Notes: generated by a model from the sequence alone, not told the origin. DNA of 64,000 nt from Choristoneura fumiferana (GCF_025370935.1 NC_133485.1:6894554-6958553); one strand, 5' to 3'. Shown: positions 9,630 to 21,222, counted from the stretch's first letter. Made by a program: numbers and translations.

Positions 9630-9807
9630 ATGAACGTCCGTCAAGAGCGGAGGCTTTGAGGTGGAATCTAGACATACCCACATATATAAGAAAATAAAAA
9701 TTTAAAAAATAACTCCAAACTAAGTGCTGAGTGGTGACACCTGGCGTTACTACATGTGTATTATATCTTCAGTTACTAATCTAGAGGACGAGGCGCGAAG
9801 TATAATT
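9630..9807 (-). repeat. DIRS left terminal repeat (main copy)
   Basis: Inner 86 nt (9,630-9,715) are the inverse of the right repeat at 3,979-4,064. Outer 9,716-9,807 includes the 58 nt (9,750-9,807) complementary to the ICR. Transcription probably starts within or near this repeat, since exon 1 of gag lies just inside at 9,558. Confidence 0.87.
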
Positions 9808-11195
9808 CTAACCCGACACCACACGGGTGTTTAATAATAACAATATAAATGTATCATACTTATTTACAGCAAGCGTTTATATTTAATGAAATAAATCCGG
9901 ATAAGCTCATCAACCACGAACATGTCCAACAAAACTCGGTTTAAGACGTGAGATATCTGGATTTATTTAATTAATACCTATTCTAATAATAGTAATCCCT
10001 CTGATTGACTGTCATACAACACAAAGCCTAAATTACTAGAACTAGAGACTTAAAATCTGGCAGACATTATTCCTTGAGGATCATAGAGGTGTATAAAGAC
10101 GAGATTTCTCGAATTTTCATGAATGCGATGCCGTGGGTCATAGCTACGGAATTGTACTCAATTTTAATGAGAATAACATCCACTTCCTTGACCAATTTAG
10201 GAACGAAAAGATAACCAGCTTTAGTACAAAAATATTACTCGTTTGTTATCCATTTAGACACCAAAAAAAGTTTAAAAGGTTGCAATCTTGGAACTGAAAC
10301 TAGGCCACTGGCAAAAAACGGCATACATTAAGATAAGAACATTTAAAGCCCGTAAAGGCATTGAGAGGGAATTTTGAAAAGAATCTTGCATTGGTTGGTG
10401 AGCTATAAATCTGAAAACAATATAGGAGGCCGGTCAGCATAGTTCGGCGTATCGTGGACCCGATCAGGAACAACCTTAAAATGTCATTTCCAAAAATAAT
10501 TACTTTTATCTGATCGGTGCCGCTGGTGGCTAGTTAAATTTATAACGGTACTAGCTGTTGCCCTCGGCTTCGCCCCCGTTGTAATTGTTCTAAATGTTCT
10601 TCCACAAAAACCTTCTCCTAGCAATAACGAACACAACAGAAAAATAATTAGTGAAATCGGTCCAGCAGTTTCCGAGTTTTGCGTTTAGCAACACATTTTA
10701 CGATTCAGTTTCATTTATATATAATAATATAAGATAGAAGATAGATAAAATTAGGAACATATTTTAAGACCGCATTGATATTCGTAGGAATAAATCTTTT
10801 GCATAGTGACATACCTGTCTGTGATCAGTGTGTGTTATTTTATTTTTTCTTTATTCAGACTCGTTGAGAGTAAATGATTTCAATCCGCCTTCAAATATTT
10901 ATTATATATTGAATTCTAAAACAACAATATCTCAAATTCATAATAATAAGCCTCCAATAAGAGAATAGAATAATCAAAATTTGCCTAAGCTCAATATTGG
11001 TTTCTCTGAATTCGGTGAGGCTTTATTTCATGAATTTCTGCCTTAATATTATGCTAGAAAGTTGAAGTAAAACTCTCAATACGCGAGGGCACCCAATTTG
11101 GCAGTGTTTCAGTACAAATAATACTGATGAATTCAGTCGAGCTCTCACGGAAAGTTGTGAACGTTCAGCAATACTTTGGAGTCGGCGTAGACTTA

Positions 11196-13179
11196 AAGTA
11201 CGGTGCTCCGCCGAGGAGTCGATCGCGTGGAACACTGAGAATCCATATTCGGCGATGATTCTTAACGAGTTCAAGGTGCTAGCGCGTCTCGACTCCGCCT
11301 CGAGTGCTTAACAGCTTTCAAGGGTAAATACTATTTGAATTAATCCACAGACAGGGACAGAGGTGATTATTTGTACGCAAGGGACTCAGTGAATTATTCA
11401 ACCAGCTGCGATGTTAAATATTTCAACAATCAGTCGCGTCGTGTAACGTAAAGTGCGAACACTAATTTCCATCGGGCAATTAACGACATTTGCAATTCCG
11501 AATCCACCGTCGTTAGCGACGGAAAAAATTACGAAGCGAAAAATTAAGGAGTAGAGAAAAGTAAACATAAACCAACTGGCGAATAAGATAACATAAAACT
11601 CTGGCGTCGTAAAGAATGAGAAATTTCACAAAGTTTAAAAATGAATTACCCGGAACGTGACTGTAACGGGATGATTATAAAATTTTGTTTAAATTTTTAA
11701 AACCCGTTGCTTAATTATATTTATACTTTACTGTTTTGTGAAGCGGTTTTTTAAATGGGTGCTGCATTTGACGGCTATTCGTAGAGACGTAGATTAGTAC
11801 CTGAAACAAAAGATAAAAACAATCTGTTAATTTAATCGATTTAGTTGATAATTTCAAAACTTACTCGCATTAATATATTAGTTAAAATTAAAAGTTTGAA
11901 GAAGCACGCTTAGTCAATAAAGCTCCGCAAAAACAACCCACCAAGAAATCTCATGGAAGAACAAATTTAATACGGTGGAGTCAACATTTTTTGCTCCGCA
12001 AACCGATCCACATATTTCTCATAACGTTGGCCGTCGCCCGAACGAACGGAGGAAAACAAGGTAGTCGAAGGACCAGATTGAGAGGGGAATGAATATTTCC
12101 CCCCGTGGAAAATTCACGATTGAAAAAAACCCGGTCCCTTCTCTATGGGCGACTTTATCAGCGAATATTTTGCAAACAATGATCTCTTGTTGAATGAAGT
12201 GGTCGAGTATTTTTAAAAGATATTTCTTTTGAGAGTACATGAGCATCAAGAAAGCGGTTACTAAATTTCAGTATGTACGAGTATGCCCTCAAGTATCATT
12301 CTGGTTTTACTTCCCTTCTCAATTTAGTCAATTTCATTTTGCTTATTTATTATAAGTATGTACCTACGTTCCACTTGTATCACGAGTAAAAAGTAAGATG
12401 AACATTTAACTTGCGATACGGTAAAATTTAGCTCAAAGTTTTAGCACATTTTCAGAGTAAATTCAAACTGTAATCCGTCACTGCCTTTCACTTTTTTCTG
12501 AGAGATGTTTTTAATACGTTCGAGATCTTTCGAACACTTTTCTCTTCGGAATTTTATTAAGAAGAGTCAGTTTTACTTCTTTTACGGTTTTTTCTAACTC
12601 GCGTGCCGGACGTATTTAGAAAGCATCCAAAAGGTAAAAGTGCACCTTTCCACAGCCGTAAATTTACATTTTATATAATTTCGCTCGAAAGATTAAATCC
12701 TACGAAATGAGTTTTCGCTATGTTGAACTTATATTCCGCCACGAAAATCAAATGATGAGGTTTCCGAATCGTTGATAAAGCGTCAACATTTTTTAGTTGT
12801 GAACCTTTACGAGTAGTTCAATGTTTTTTAACCAAGGAAGGCCAAACCTAGCCTAATATTGTACATTTTAGCAGCCTGTTAAAGTGTGTTACTGCTGAGC
12901 AAATATTTTCCTTTTGACTTCCGTAACTTCCTGTTTTGCGCACTAAATCGCTTATTTTAATTAAATTTAAATTTTACCCGCAGCTTCACTCCTTTGAAAT
13001 GGTCTGGTGGTTGCATTGAAATTCCATTTCATTTCAATTTTATGAGAATTTCATGGGAAATACCGACAACTAAGACGCGGCCTTCATCATCGTTGTATGA
13101 AGAACATTCCCGTGAAAAAATTAATGTTTCTAGGCTTAGCAGCAGTAATTTTTGGGTGTGATGTAAACTCCTGTAATAA
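11196..13179. other. AT-rich region, no gene seen
   Basis: Unique-looking sequence with only short chance reading frames (longest about 80 codons, no recognisable motif). No RNA gene or clear repeat seen. Confidence 0.6.
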
Positions 13180-13290
13180 CACCGGGACAAAAAGTAGCTA
13201 AAGTTCAACTAGCTGCATACTAAATTTCATTCAAATATCCGTTTTAGCGTTAAAGTGTAACAGACACATACAAACACTTAATATTCATAA
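13180..13290 (+). repeat. Fragment of a common lepidopteran repeat (Helitron-like?)
   Basis: The order CCGGGACAAAAAGTAGC, AAATTTCATTCAAAT, TTTTAGCGTTAAAG, GTAACAGACA matches a family repeated in this window at 23,592, 26,681 and 35,063. I recall the family as the Lep1/Helitron-type non-autonomous repeat, not verified here. Confidence 0.55.
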
Positions 13291-14201
13291 ACTATCGCAC
13301 TTAGTATTTTTATTGAACATTATAAAAAAATATTCATTTCTTGTTACTTTCTTACTATGCTCCAAGTATTATGTTATTTTTATTAACATGATTCGTACAA
13401 TAATTTGAACAGTCTGTACTTTTAGTCTTTACATGTATATTCATTAGACTGTTTTCTGCTTAAAAGATGACATCGTTAGCTTTTAAACCAATAGTTACAA
13501 AGAACCCTATTCACGGGACCAATAATTTGATAGGGGCTTTACCGAAACCCTAAAAAGTCATTTAATAATATGAAGTCTTAGGTATAAATCTCCATTTAAT
13601 TTGAGACTTTAGTACGCATTCGTCGGGCCCAATTTGCGAACATTATCAAATCAATTTAGCGAATACAGCCTGAAGGGTCGGCTTCGACTTCTGATTATTT
13701 TCGTTGATATTCTACCTGAAAATGATTATGCCTTTGATTTTATCTGCTTTTTAATAATCGATGCCTTATTTTGAAGTCAAGCTTATCACGGTTTTCGGTT
13801 TGTTGAGGGTCTTGTTAGCAAATATTGTAAAAAATGGATGTACCAACAGATTAAAAGTATAATAATTTACGTTAAAAGGTTCTAGGTATATATTTTATCA
13901 TTTCGTAGATTTTAGATAGGCAACACGTGGATAGCATTAAGCAGGTATTACGTCAAAAAAAAACTTTTTTTTACTGTGTGTTTAATTTACTTATCTATTT
14001 AAAACATTTTACAATAAACGTCTTAGCTTCAAGTAAATTTGTTTTCATCACACTTGCTCGTAAACAGCAGGCTACGTTGGTTGCAACCCCCCAAATAAAA
14101 CCCTCGACCTTAATGTGCTTGTCATGAAACCCGTGGTTGGTAAGTAAGGCGTTGCCCGTACTAATTTTCTTGTCATGAAGCCCAAGGTCGGTAAATGAGT
14201 T
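13291..14201. other. AT-rich region, no gene seen
   Basis: Only a short direct repeat near 14,118-14,196 (CTTGTCATGAA units 52 bp apart). Short overlapping frames here are chance. Confidence 0.55.
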
Positions 14202-15053
14202 TTCTTCCAACTATGCTTTAATTTCATTATAACCGCACTAAATACCCAGCACAAAGCGGGACTTTTCTGCTCTAGAGCAGAAAAAATGTATGTGTAAAAT
14301 CCTTTATTGCATTGTTTTACTTTTTTTTTTTAATTACATCACCAAAGAGGTAACACAAGTATTTTTGCTATCAAATTAGCCTGCATTGTTAAAAATATCT
14401 AGTGTTAGGTTGGTCAACCTGACGGTCTTATGAAATTTGACAGATTGCGTACAAAAAATTGTTGCTACCAATCCTATCAAAAATAGTAAGTAGCCGCGTA
14501 TTTAAAAAAAAATTGTGTGTTTGGTTGGACAATCAGCAGGGCTACTACGAATCTCGAAGCTCGAAGTTCGTGTCGTGCGGTCCCTCTCGGTCTCGTATTA
14601 AATGGTGTAAGTGTCAGAGGGACCACACGACACGAACTTCGAGTTTCGAGATTCGTAGTAGCCGCAGGGCTACCCCCGAAATCCGCGCCCATCCGAAATT
14701 TGACAGATCGCGGGTAAAAATATCTGCTACTAACTCTACCAAAAAAAGTAAGAAAAAAAAAGCAAATTGGCGGGAACCTTGGGAATTTTCCGTGGTCATT
14801 TTTTGAGAGTGCGAATGTAAACTTACAAAAATGGAATCATCGAGTGCTAGTGTCATTTCTTTCCTATTAATTGTTTAGCATGAGTTTTTTTTTCGTCTAC
14901 TATTCCTGTAATAGTTGAAAGAAAAGCAGATTATGCACCTCGCATTAAGTAATTTATATTGCCCTCGTGCTTTTTAAAGCCCTCGCTGACGGTCGGGCTC
15001 CAAATCGGCACTCGGTGCAATAATAAATAACTTTCTGCTTGGTGCAACAATCT
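14202..15053 (+). repeat. Left arm of a large inverted repeat
   Basis: Reads in inverse at 17,148-17,742. Matching landmarks, outside to inside: TTCCAACTATGCTTTAATTT, AGTCCCGCTTTGTGCTGGGT (as complement), CTCTAGAGCAGAAAA, the GCAGATTATGCACCTCGCAT block, and GCCCTCGC...CTCGGTGCA. The left arm is longer because of the nested palindrome at 14,540-14,663 and an internal direct repeat (GAAATTTGACAGAT at about 14,436 and 14,694). The arms are clearly diverged, so the element is old. It could be a fold-back transposon or two opposite copies of one family. Confidence 0.8.
14540..14663. mobile_element. Palindromic MITE nested in the left arm
   Basis: Near-perfect palindrome of about 124 bp with ends GGCTACTACGAATCTCGAA and its complement. 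GCAG flanks both sides (14,536-14,539 and 14,664-14,667) as a possible target duplication. It is absent from the right arm, so it inserted after the arms formed. A degraded relative lies at about 41,735-41,826. Confidence 0.8.
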
Positions 15054-15066
15054 TCTTGTATTGTTA

Positions 15067-15170
15067 CTGCATGGTGTGCTGCAGCACCTGCAGGAGCGCG
15101 GCGCGCGCACGTCGGGCACATGCTGCGGAGGAGGAGGGCGGCCAAGAGCGCAGCCAGCGGTATCGGCAAT
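15067..15170 (-). other. GC-rich patch with a signal-peptide-like frame, unknown
   Basis: About 100 bp of high GC in AT-rich surroundings, just inside the left arm. On the minus strand a frame from 15,169 starts MPIPLAALLAALLLRS, hydrophobic like a signal peptide, followed by CPTC and Ala/Arg-rich residues. It then runs into the repeat arm, so the rest of the frame is not host protein. It could be one exon of a captured gene or chance; I cannot assign a function. Confidence 0.3.
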
Positions 15171-16024
15171 TTTTCAAAAAATATTAGTTTTTTTTTTACA
15201 AATATACAATTTTACTCGCAAATGTGATGAAAAACATTGTATGTCACACGGGCGATACTAGAATTACGAACATCGACTCATTAAAGCCCTCATCTTCGAC
15301 TTCGGGCTTCTAATAGACTCTCGTTCGTAATTAGTTCGTTAGTAATTTTCTAGTAACACATTTGAATAATTTAACTAATATCGAGGATATTATAAAGGTG
15401 GGGTGTACATATGAAGTTTTTATTCCTCTTGACACAAACTAAAAGTTATTTATTTTCTGAATGTCTTCACAATACAGCTCAACAGATTTGAATGAAATTC
15501 GGCACACAGATAATTACCAACAGATAACAGATATTACTATTATTATTATTTGTAACCTTTTTGTTTGTCCTTTTTATAAAAAGAGTATAAACAAACAAAC
15601 AAACAATTTAAAAATAATATCAACCCAAAAAATACTTTTTATTCCACAAAAAAAACATGGGGTCAATGAAATGGAGTCGTTGTTTCGGCATCACGACTAC
15701 AAACTTACGACTTCAGAAAATGATTATTCGAAAACTTTGACCAAACTGCTTGTATGGGCGCGCCTAGATCAGCTATATTTTGCCTCGAAGTGGGAAAACA
15801 TTGATGTAGCAGTATCCTTAGCAAACGATATTTATATCAAGGCGTTGTCACCGCGTCCTAAGTGCCACGTAACTTGATACTTGGAATTACTCCTGCCTTC
15901 CCACATTAGCCTCAATATAATAAATTTTAGCAGATCAATATTATGCTTTTAAAGCCATGATCAGAATCTTAGAGTTCTGGAGTTTTAATAACAGAAAATA
16001 AGGATCGCTGAGCCAAAGTTATCA

Positions 16025-16196
16025 CCAATCGGGTTCCATGCGACGGGCACCGGAGCAGACGCAGACCTATTGAGGCAATGACGGGACTATTTGGACCGTT
16101 TCCAGCCACACTGGCAAGATTCGGCCCAAGGTAGAGACAAGTGGGAGAAAAAAAGGGGAGACTTTTGCCCAGCAGAGGGACACACTGCCAGCTAAG
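16025..16196 (+). pseudogene. Decayed LINE C-terminal fragment
   Basis: A frame near 16,107-16,196 reads HWQDSAQGRDKWEKK then a stop, resembling the C-terminal tail of LINE polyproteins (W-x-x-x-AQDR-x-KW). The upstream part is broken by stops. A short fossil. Confidence 0.5.
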
Positions 16197-16231
16197 TAAA
16201 AAAAAGAACTGATAAAATACACTTTAAAACT

Positions 16232-16550
16232 AACACTCTAAAAAGTAGGTACTGGAGAGAACTGACTCCGTTTTGCGGAAATACGCCTATGCTTCTTCAT
16301 TTGTTGAATTGAAATACACAAGTTCGACACAGCTATCAAGGTCTTAATTATTTGCTTAACTATAACCTCCCTAAGAGACTGAATCTCATAATTACCTGTC
16401 GTAAAAAAAATATTTCCTTTAACTGTTGTCGTCAGCGTACCCAGAGATTCCGGCTTGAGCAGATCGTTAATGTACAGCAAAAAGAGAGTAGGAGTGTGAA
16501 CTTATCCCTGAGGTATCCCGGTGCTAATCGTCAGGAGTTGAGATAAGCAG
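16232..16550 (-). pseudogene. LINE reverse transcriptase fragment, frameshifted
   Basis: The minus strand shows the RT blocks in order: GIPQG near 16,505-16,518, LFLLYINDLL near 16,450-16,490, then the active site YADD near 16,425-16,440 in the next frame. A stop follows GIPQG and a frameshift precedes YADD. This is a non-LTR retrotransposon RT fossil inside the spacer of the large inverted repeat. The clade is not determinable from so little. Confidence 0.75.
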
Positions 16551-17147
16551 CCATCAGTGACTAAGCAACTGGTATATCTCGAAATTACGCTCCAAATGCA
16601 CAAACTAGCTAGAATGCCAAATAAAACGTAGAAACCTCGAAGAGGAGATTATTTGGTTTTGACGAATGCAGACAAAGCATAATCTTCGTAAAACGTGAAG
16701 TTTTAAAATACGAAAGACCAGTCATACTTACTTTTCGAGAGATTAGCATAAAATTGACTAAAAATTTTGATATGGATTTTACGGGATGACCGTAAAAGTA
16801 ACAAAAATTTGGAGTTGAAATAAAAAATACAAAAAGACTCCAAAAAACAATCTGAAAATGACGCGTTACGTATACGCTTCAAACTAAAATAATTTATGCA
16901 AAATCGGATCTATGCCCCACTAGGGTTATTCTACATTTGAACGATATTAATGGTGCAATGGGAAAAGCTTTTAGACCCGTTATTAATATAGATTAACATA
17001 AATATCATACATTAACAATAATTACATGGTCGTTTCATTTCTGTGATCATAAACAGTGACAAGCAAAGCGTGTTTCCGTTTATGGCTTTGATATATCAAG
17101 TTATCGACAAGACAACATCTAGATACAATACAATACAATACAATAGT

Positions 17148-17742
17148 AGATTACTGCACCAAGCAGAAAGTTATTTATTATCGTACCGAGTGCCGATTTG
17201 GAGCCCGAGCGTTAGCGAGGGCTTTAAAAAGCACGAGGGCAATATAAATTACTAAATGCGAGGTGCATAATCTGCTTTTCTTTCAACTATTACAGGAATA
17301 GTAGACGAAATAAACTCATGCTAAAGCATTAATAGGAAATAAATGTCACTAGCACTCCATGATTCCATTTTTGTAAGTTTATATTCGCACTCTCAAAAAA
17401 TGTCCACGGAAAAGGTTCCAGCCAATTTGTTTTTTTTTATTTCTTACTTTTTTGGCAGAGTTGGCCAGGTTGGCCAACCAAACACACAAAGTTTTTTTTT
17501 TAAATACGGCTACTAGTAGTTTTGATAGATATAATTTTTTGTACGCAATCTTGTTAAATTTCATAAGGCTAATTTTATATCAAAAATACTGGTGTTACGT
17601 CTTTGGTGGTGCAATTAAAATAAAATCTAAAACAATGCAATAATGGATTTTCATAATTTTTTTTTGCTCTAGAGCAGAAAAGTCCCGCTTTGTGCTGGGT
17701 ATTTAGTGCGGTTATGTTGAAATTAAAGCATAGTTGGAAGAA
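17148..17742 (-). repeat. Right arm of the large inverted repeat
   Basis: Inverse of 14,202-15,053. It lacks the nested palindrome and part of the inner sequence. The outer end abuts a LINE 3' tail at 17,743. A short ACAATACAATACAATAC run precedes the inner end near 17,125. Confidence 0.8.
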
Positions 17743-17825
17743 ATAACTCTTTATTGCACACCAACACAGTAAGCAGTACAGAAAACACAGGTATATTCAT
17801 CGAGATTTTCTAAAGTAAGCAATAG
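17743..17825 (-). mobile_element. LINE 3' end (CACACCAATAAAG-type), truncated
   Basis: AACTCTTTATTGCACACCAACACAG, then ACAGGTATATTCATCGAG and TTTTCTAAAGTAAGCAATA. Same family as 25,001-25,128 and 53,489-53,628. As the complement, this is the 3' untranslated end with an AATAAAG signal and a (TTGTA)n tail. Confidence 0.65.
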
Positions 17826-18022
17826 GTCCTCGAATGGAGACCACGGACGGGAAAACGTAGTGTAGGGCGTCCTGAGGCACGGTGGACGGATGACCTTAAG
17901 AGGATCGCTGGCGGCGGATGGATGCGAGGGGCTGAAGACAGAGTGTTGTGGCGGGCCATGGAAGAGGCCTATGTCCAGCAGTGGACTGCTGTAGGCTGAT
18001 GATGATGATGATGATGATGATG
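17826..18022 (+). pseudogene. LINE C-terminal domain with TGA-repeat tail
   Basis: Open frame of 57 codons (VLEWRPRTGKRSVGRP, then RWTDDLKRIAGGGWMRGAEDR, then EEAYVQQWTAVG and stop at 17,997-17,999). This is the conserved C-terminal tail of a LINE polyprotein, likely RTE- or CR1-like, 5'-truncated on insertion. The stop codon is the first unit of a (TGA)n run to about 18,022. Confidence 0.82.
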
Positions 18023-18119
18023 AAGCAATAGGTGGCCTTATCACTTCCTACGTACTTTCTACCTACCTACCGACTATACCAAATACTAATACTAGATACC
18101 TAATATTCGATTTTTTGTA

Positions 18120-18640
18120 AGGGCTATCGTTTTTTGTCTCACTAGATGGCGCACTGTTGCGTGAGGTTTTTAAGTATGGCTTTCAAAGTCTGTTATTACG
18201 GGCGTGAAAACAAAGTTTAGATTAAAATCATATTTAATACACCTTAAAACCGTACCATAAAAATATCGAGCATGCCACAGTGTTGCATAGTCCCCGTTTT
18301 GTTCGGAAATAAGGGAGGACAAAGGTTTCCGAAAGACAAAACTGTCTCAAAACACAGACATTCATTGCCCTGGAACGCATATTTGCCATAATTAATTTCA
18401 GATATTGCAAAATATTCACAAAATTATTCTAATTATAAATAAACCCGCGTAGCTCACCCAAAAACTATAAGATTTGACATTTCGGAGACCTCACGCTACA
18501 CTAGCGCCTTTAGTGGCGAATTCATTCGCGATAGCCCTCATTGGCTTATTTAGTTATTTAACCAATCACGAGCAAACGTCAAACGTCAAACGGACCTCAC
18601 GATACTAACGCCATCTAGCGATATTTCTCCTCTGTGAAAA
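18120..18640. repeat. MITE cluster with AGGGCTATCG inverted ends
   Basis: AGGGCTATCG at 18,120-18,129 is inverted at 18,529-18,538, with weaker inverted similarity inward (CGCCA or TAGATGGCG, then GTGAGGT). A third related end at 18,590-18,640 (CACGATACTAACGCCATCTAG, AAAACCCTCATT) suggests two overlapping or nested family members. Non-coding. Confidence 0.6.
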
Positions 18641-20377
18641 CCCTCATTAATTGGCAATATACCTAATCGCCGTATCTGCTTGCCCGCCCGGCCTCCATTT
18701 GTTGACAACTGCGTGCCTCGTACCACGAACCTCAGTGTCTCTCATAATATTATTATTTATCAACTCTTGGCGAAAAAACTTAAGAGCTACTTAGTTAGAC
18801 TAGGCTGGCAGGTCGACTAGATATATGTCATCGACGTATAAGAGGATAGGTTTGTATTGTAATTTTAAAAATTAAATGTTGAATAAAAACGAGAGATTAA
18901 GTTAAGAGAGGTGCTACAATAGATTCCTTTATTGGAACTTAGCATGATATCCATCTGAATTTATGTACGTAACTGGGTTTTAGTAAAATTTTACCTAATT
19001 AGTAATTGCTTAGTTGTTAGTAACATAAAGTTATAAATAATTGTGTACTCACATGGTATTCACAGCTATACATTTGAGCTTTACCATACAGAAAATACGT
19101 TGTTGGAACACGTCTGGCCACGCTGAATACAAGACAAAGGAACCTCATACATTTCTCTTATTGAACCATAAAGGAATATTGAACACTACAAGTTAATACT
19201 CTTTAGAACCAGAAACTACATTTGCTAAAGTACGCTACATAACTTTTTTATTAAAACAATAAAGAAATCTTACCTTCATTTATTAGAACATTCGCGGTAA
19301 TAATTTCTCAACTTACCATTACGCCTTTACTATGTTTCCTTTATTATACACACCCTCGCAATTAGCCGAGTAAAACAATTTGAACAACCTGTATACAAAA
19401 CTGAATTTTATTTCAACCTATAGAGAACCAACAATTCGAACTGGATATTCATTTTAAAAATTAGCTGTCAATTATAGAAAATAACCGTATAAAAGCTTCG
19501 ACAGTTGGCAATAAGGTTTAAAATAGATTGCCGTGCTAGTGTGGACATTTGACTTAGTATTCAAATAAAATGAGCATTAGCAGATTAAAAAACCTTATAC
19601 AGGGGGATTAATAGCTGAATGTCGTGATGTAAATAAATTAAGGGGGGAGTGTTTTTAATTCTCACATCTGTCGCACTTGTTGGCTTTTGAATGGGAATAA
19701 GTTGGGGTTATTAACCCCTAATAAGGTCAGCGGGGGATGGTCGTGAACAGCCGTGTTAAGGCCGGACGTTTAAGTAATTTATAGCAAATGTAATGGTTAT
19801 TTCAAAACGCATTCTTGATGTAAATTGTGTTAGAGTCGTGTAAACCGGCAATAAAATAAACATTGGCTTAAATTGTATTGTCGTTGCGTTACGTGCGGTG
19901 AATTTTGGTCCAATACCGCAGCTATCAAAGTTGATTGAATAGTGTTGCTGTTAATGCTAAATGTTTAATTTAAAATTAAAAATAATTATCTAAACCAGCT
20001 TTCCCGGAAGCCATCAAAAATGTTTTTAATAGAGCATTGAGCATGATTAACATTTAAGCAACTTTTTTTTAAATTACCTTACTAAAGTTTATCTCAAATC
20101 AATGAAATCAATAAATGCGCAAAATTGACTTTAATAATGTTTATTAAGTTCACTCTGAAAAATTATCGATTTTGAGATAAGTACGAGATTTTTTTAGAGA
20201 CGATATGCGTAGTGATAAATATATATGTACTCATTGACATCTATGTACCTCACGGCACTAATAGATGTCGATGCACGTACTACTGGAGAGAATTGTTTTT
20301 CGAAAAAGGTCGTGTGATTATGATAATGTCCATATTAGATTTCTACCTCAGAATCTTGTGGTGTTGCACCGTTTGTG
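18641..20377. other. AT-rich region, no gene seen
   Basis: No reading frame with recognisable motifs and no clear repeat seen. Confidence 0.55.
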
Positions 20378-20616
20378 CCAATCAGTCATCCCAGCCTATA
20401 AACATCGCTGAGCACAGGCCTCCTCTCAGAGTGTGAGGGCTTGGGCCGTAGTTAACACACGGGCTCGGTTCGGACTGGGAACTTCACACACATGATTGAA
20501 TTGCGTCGCAATTTGTGCAAGTTTCCTCACGATGTTTTCCTTCATCGTAAAACTCGCGGTAAATTTCAAATGACTGCTTGAGAGGCCATAGATCAAACCA
20601 CTATGCCACCATGGCT
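20378..20616 (-). mobile_element. tRNA-derived SINE-like repeat
   Basis: The minus-strand start, AGCCATGGTGGCATAGTGG then TTTGATC, resembles a tRNA box A (TGGCNNAGTGG). Downstream CCTCACGATGTTTTCC and TGGGAACTTCACACAC are the body of a repeat common in Lepidoptera. Box B is deleted here. A second, more truncated copy is at 49,832-49,965. Confidence 0.65.
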
Positions 20617-20994
20617 TTTTTTGGGCCGATCACTGTTAGACATATTTTTATGGATATATGGGATGCGGATCAAAAGTAACCGCTATCTACATATAATCAT
20701 CTGTGTAAATGTGTCTAAATTATCACTTCTCTATCGTATATACGATAATATTATGACTCTACCTGATTGAAGAGTCACGTCTGCGATAGCGAATCGAACA
20801 GCCAATCGCGAGCCGTCACAGCCGGCTTAAACTGGTTATTACTGGTTATTACCAGTTGGCATTCATTAGCGGCACGTCATTTTGTCGCATTAAACTATCA
20901 TTTTGACAATAAATCATGGGTATCGTCAGTTATTACAATGCAAACTTTTGGAAATATGAGTAAAGTAGAAACGCATTGAGTGACATGGTTTAGA

Positions 20995-21222
20995 GTAAGT
21001 AGGTACTTAAGTACGTAAGTAGTTAGAAAACTTGACTATGAAGTTTGAGGTCCTTGGTTCGATCCCCGATCGCGGCAGATATTTGTGTGAATAATACGAA
21101 TGGTTGTCTCCAGTCTTGGACGTTTAGATATTGTATATTTATTCATTGCCTACTTAGTACCCATAGTAGCTTTGCTTAGTTTGGGACTTGATGAATTGTC
21201 CCATAATTATTTATATTTAATT
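20995..21222 (+). mobile_element. tRNA-derived SINE
   Basis: Box-B-like GGTTCGATCCCC at 21,055-21,066, then GGCAGATATTTGTGTGAATAA and a tail TTGGGACTTGATGAATTGTC to about 21,222. An inverted copy of the same family lies at 31,490-31,673. Not a functional tRNA, since no cloverleaf can be folded. Confidence 0.7.

Larger units (their letters stand above)
3979..9807 (-). mobile_element. DIRS-like tyrosine-recombinase retrotransposon, nearly complete
   Basis: On the minus strand the order is left terminal repeat (9,807-9,630), gag, pol (RT, RNase H, methyltransferase-like), tyrosine recombinase, ICR (4,333-4,196), right terminal repeat (4,064-3,979, truncated). This gene order, the inverted terminal repeats, the ICR complementary to the outer ends and the lack of an integrase match the DIRS1-type group rather than PAT or Ngaro types, which have split direct repeats. 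The retained part is 5.8 kb. The right outer end is lost in the gap. Two frameshifts interrupt pol, but gag and recombinase are open. Confidence 0.92.
7321..11195. repeat. Second member of the duplicated segment
   Basis: Partner of 1-3,878. Beyond 11,195 the sequence continues into unique DNA, whereas the first copy is cut by the gap. The part at 9,808-11,195 is flank with a lepidopteran repeat fragment at about 10,535-10,735 and no gene. Confidence 0.93.

Noticed and set aside
1..9807. Two separate DIRS insertions in tandem
   Set aside because: The duplicate includes the same non-transposon flank and stops at the gap, so duplication of one locus fits better.
3979..9807. LTR retrotransposon or endogenous retrovirus
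   Set aside because: No integrase, protease or envelope, no direct LTRs; the tyrosine recombinase and ICR place it in the DIRS group.
14459..14806. 115-codon frame
   Set aside because: It is a translation through the palindromic MITE and repeat arm. The opposite strand gives an equally open frame because of the palindrome.
15461..15877. 138-codon frame in the inverted-repeat spacer
   Set aside because: The start is low-complexity and resembles a decayed repeat. No domain or codon structure supports it.
21040..21080. Possible tRNA gene from the GGTTCGATCCCC box B
   Set aside because: No acceptor stem or anticodon arm forms, and the sequence continues as a SINE body also present inverted at 31,490. 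The box B there was rejected for the same reason.
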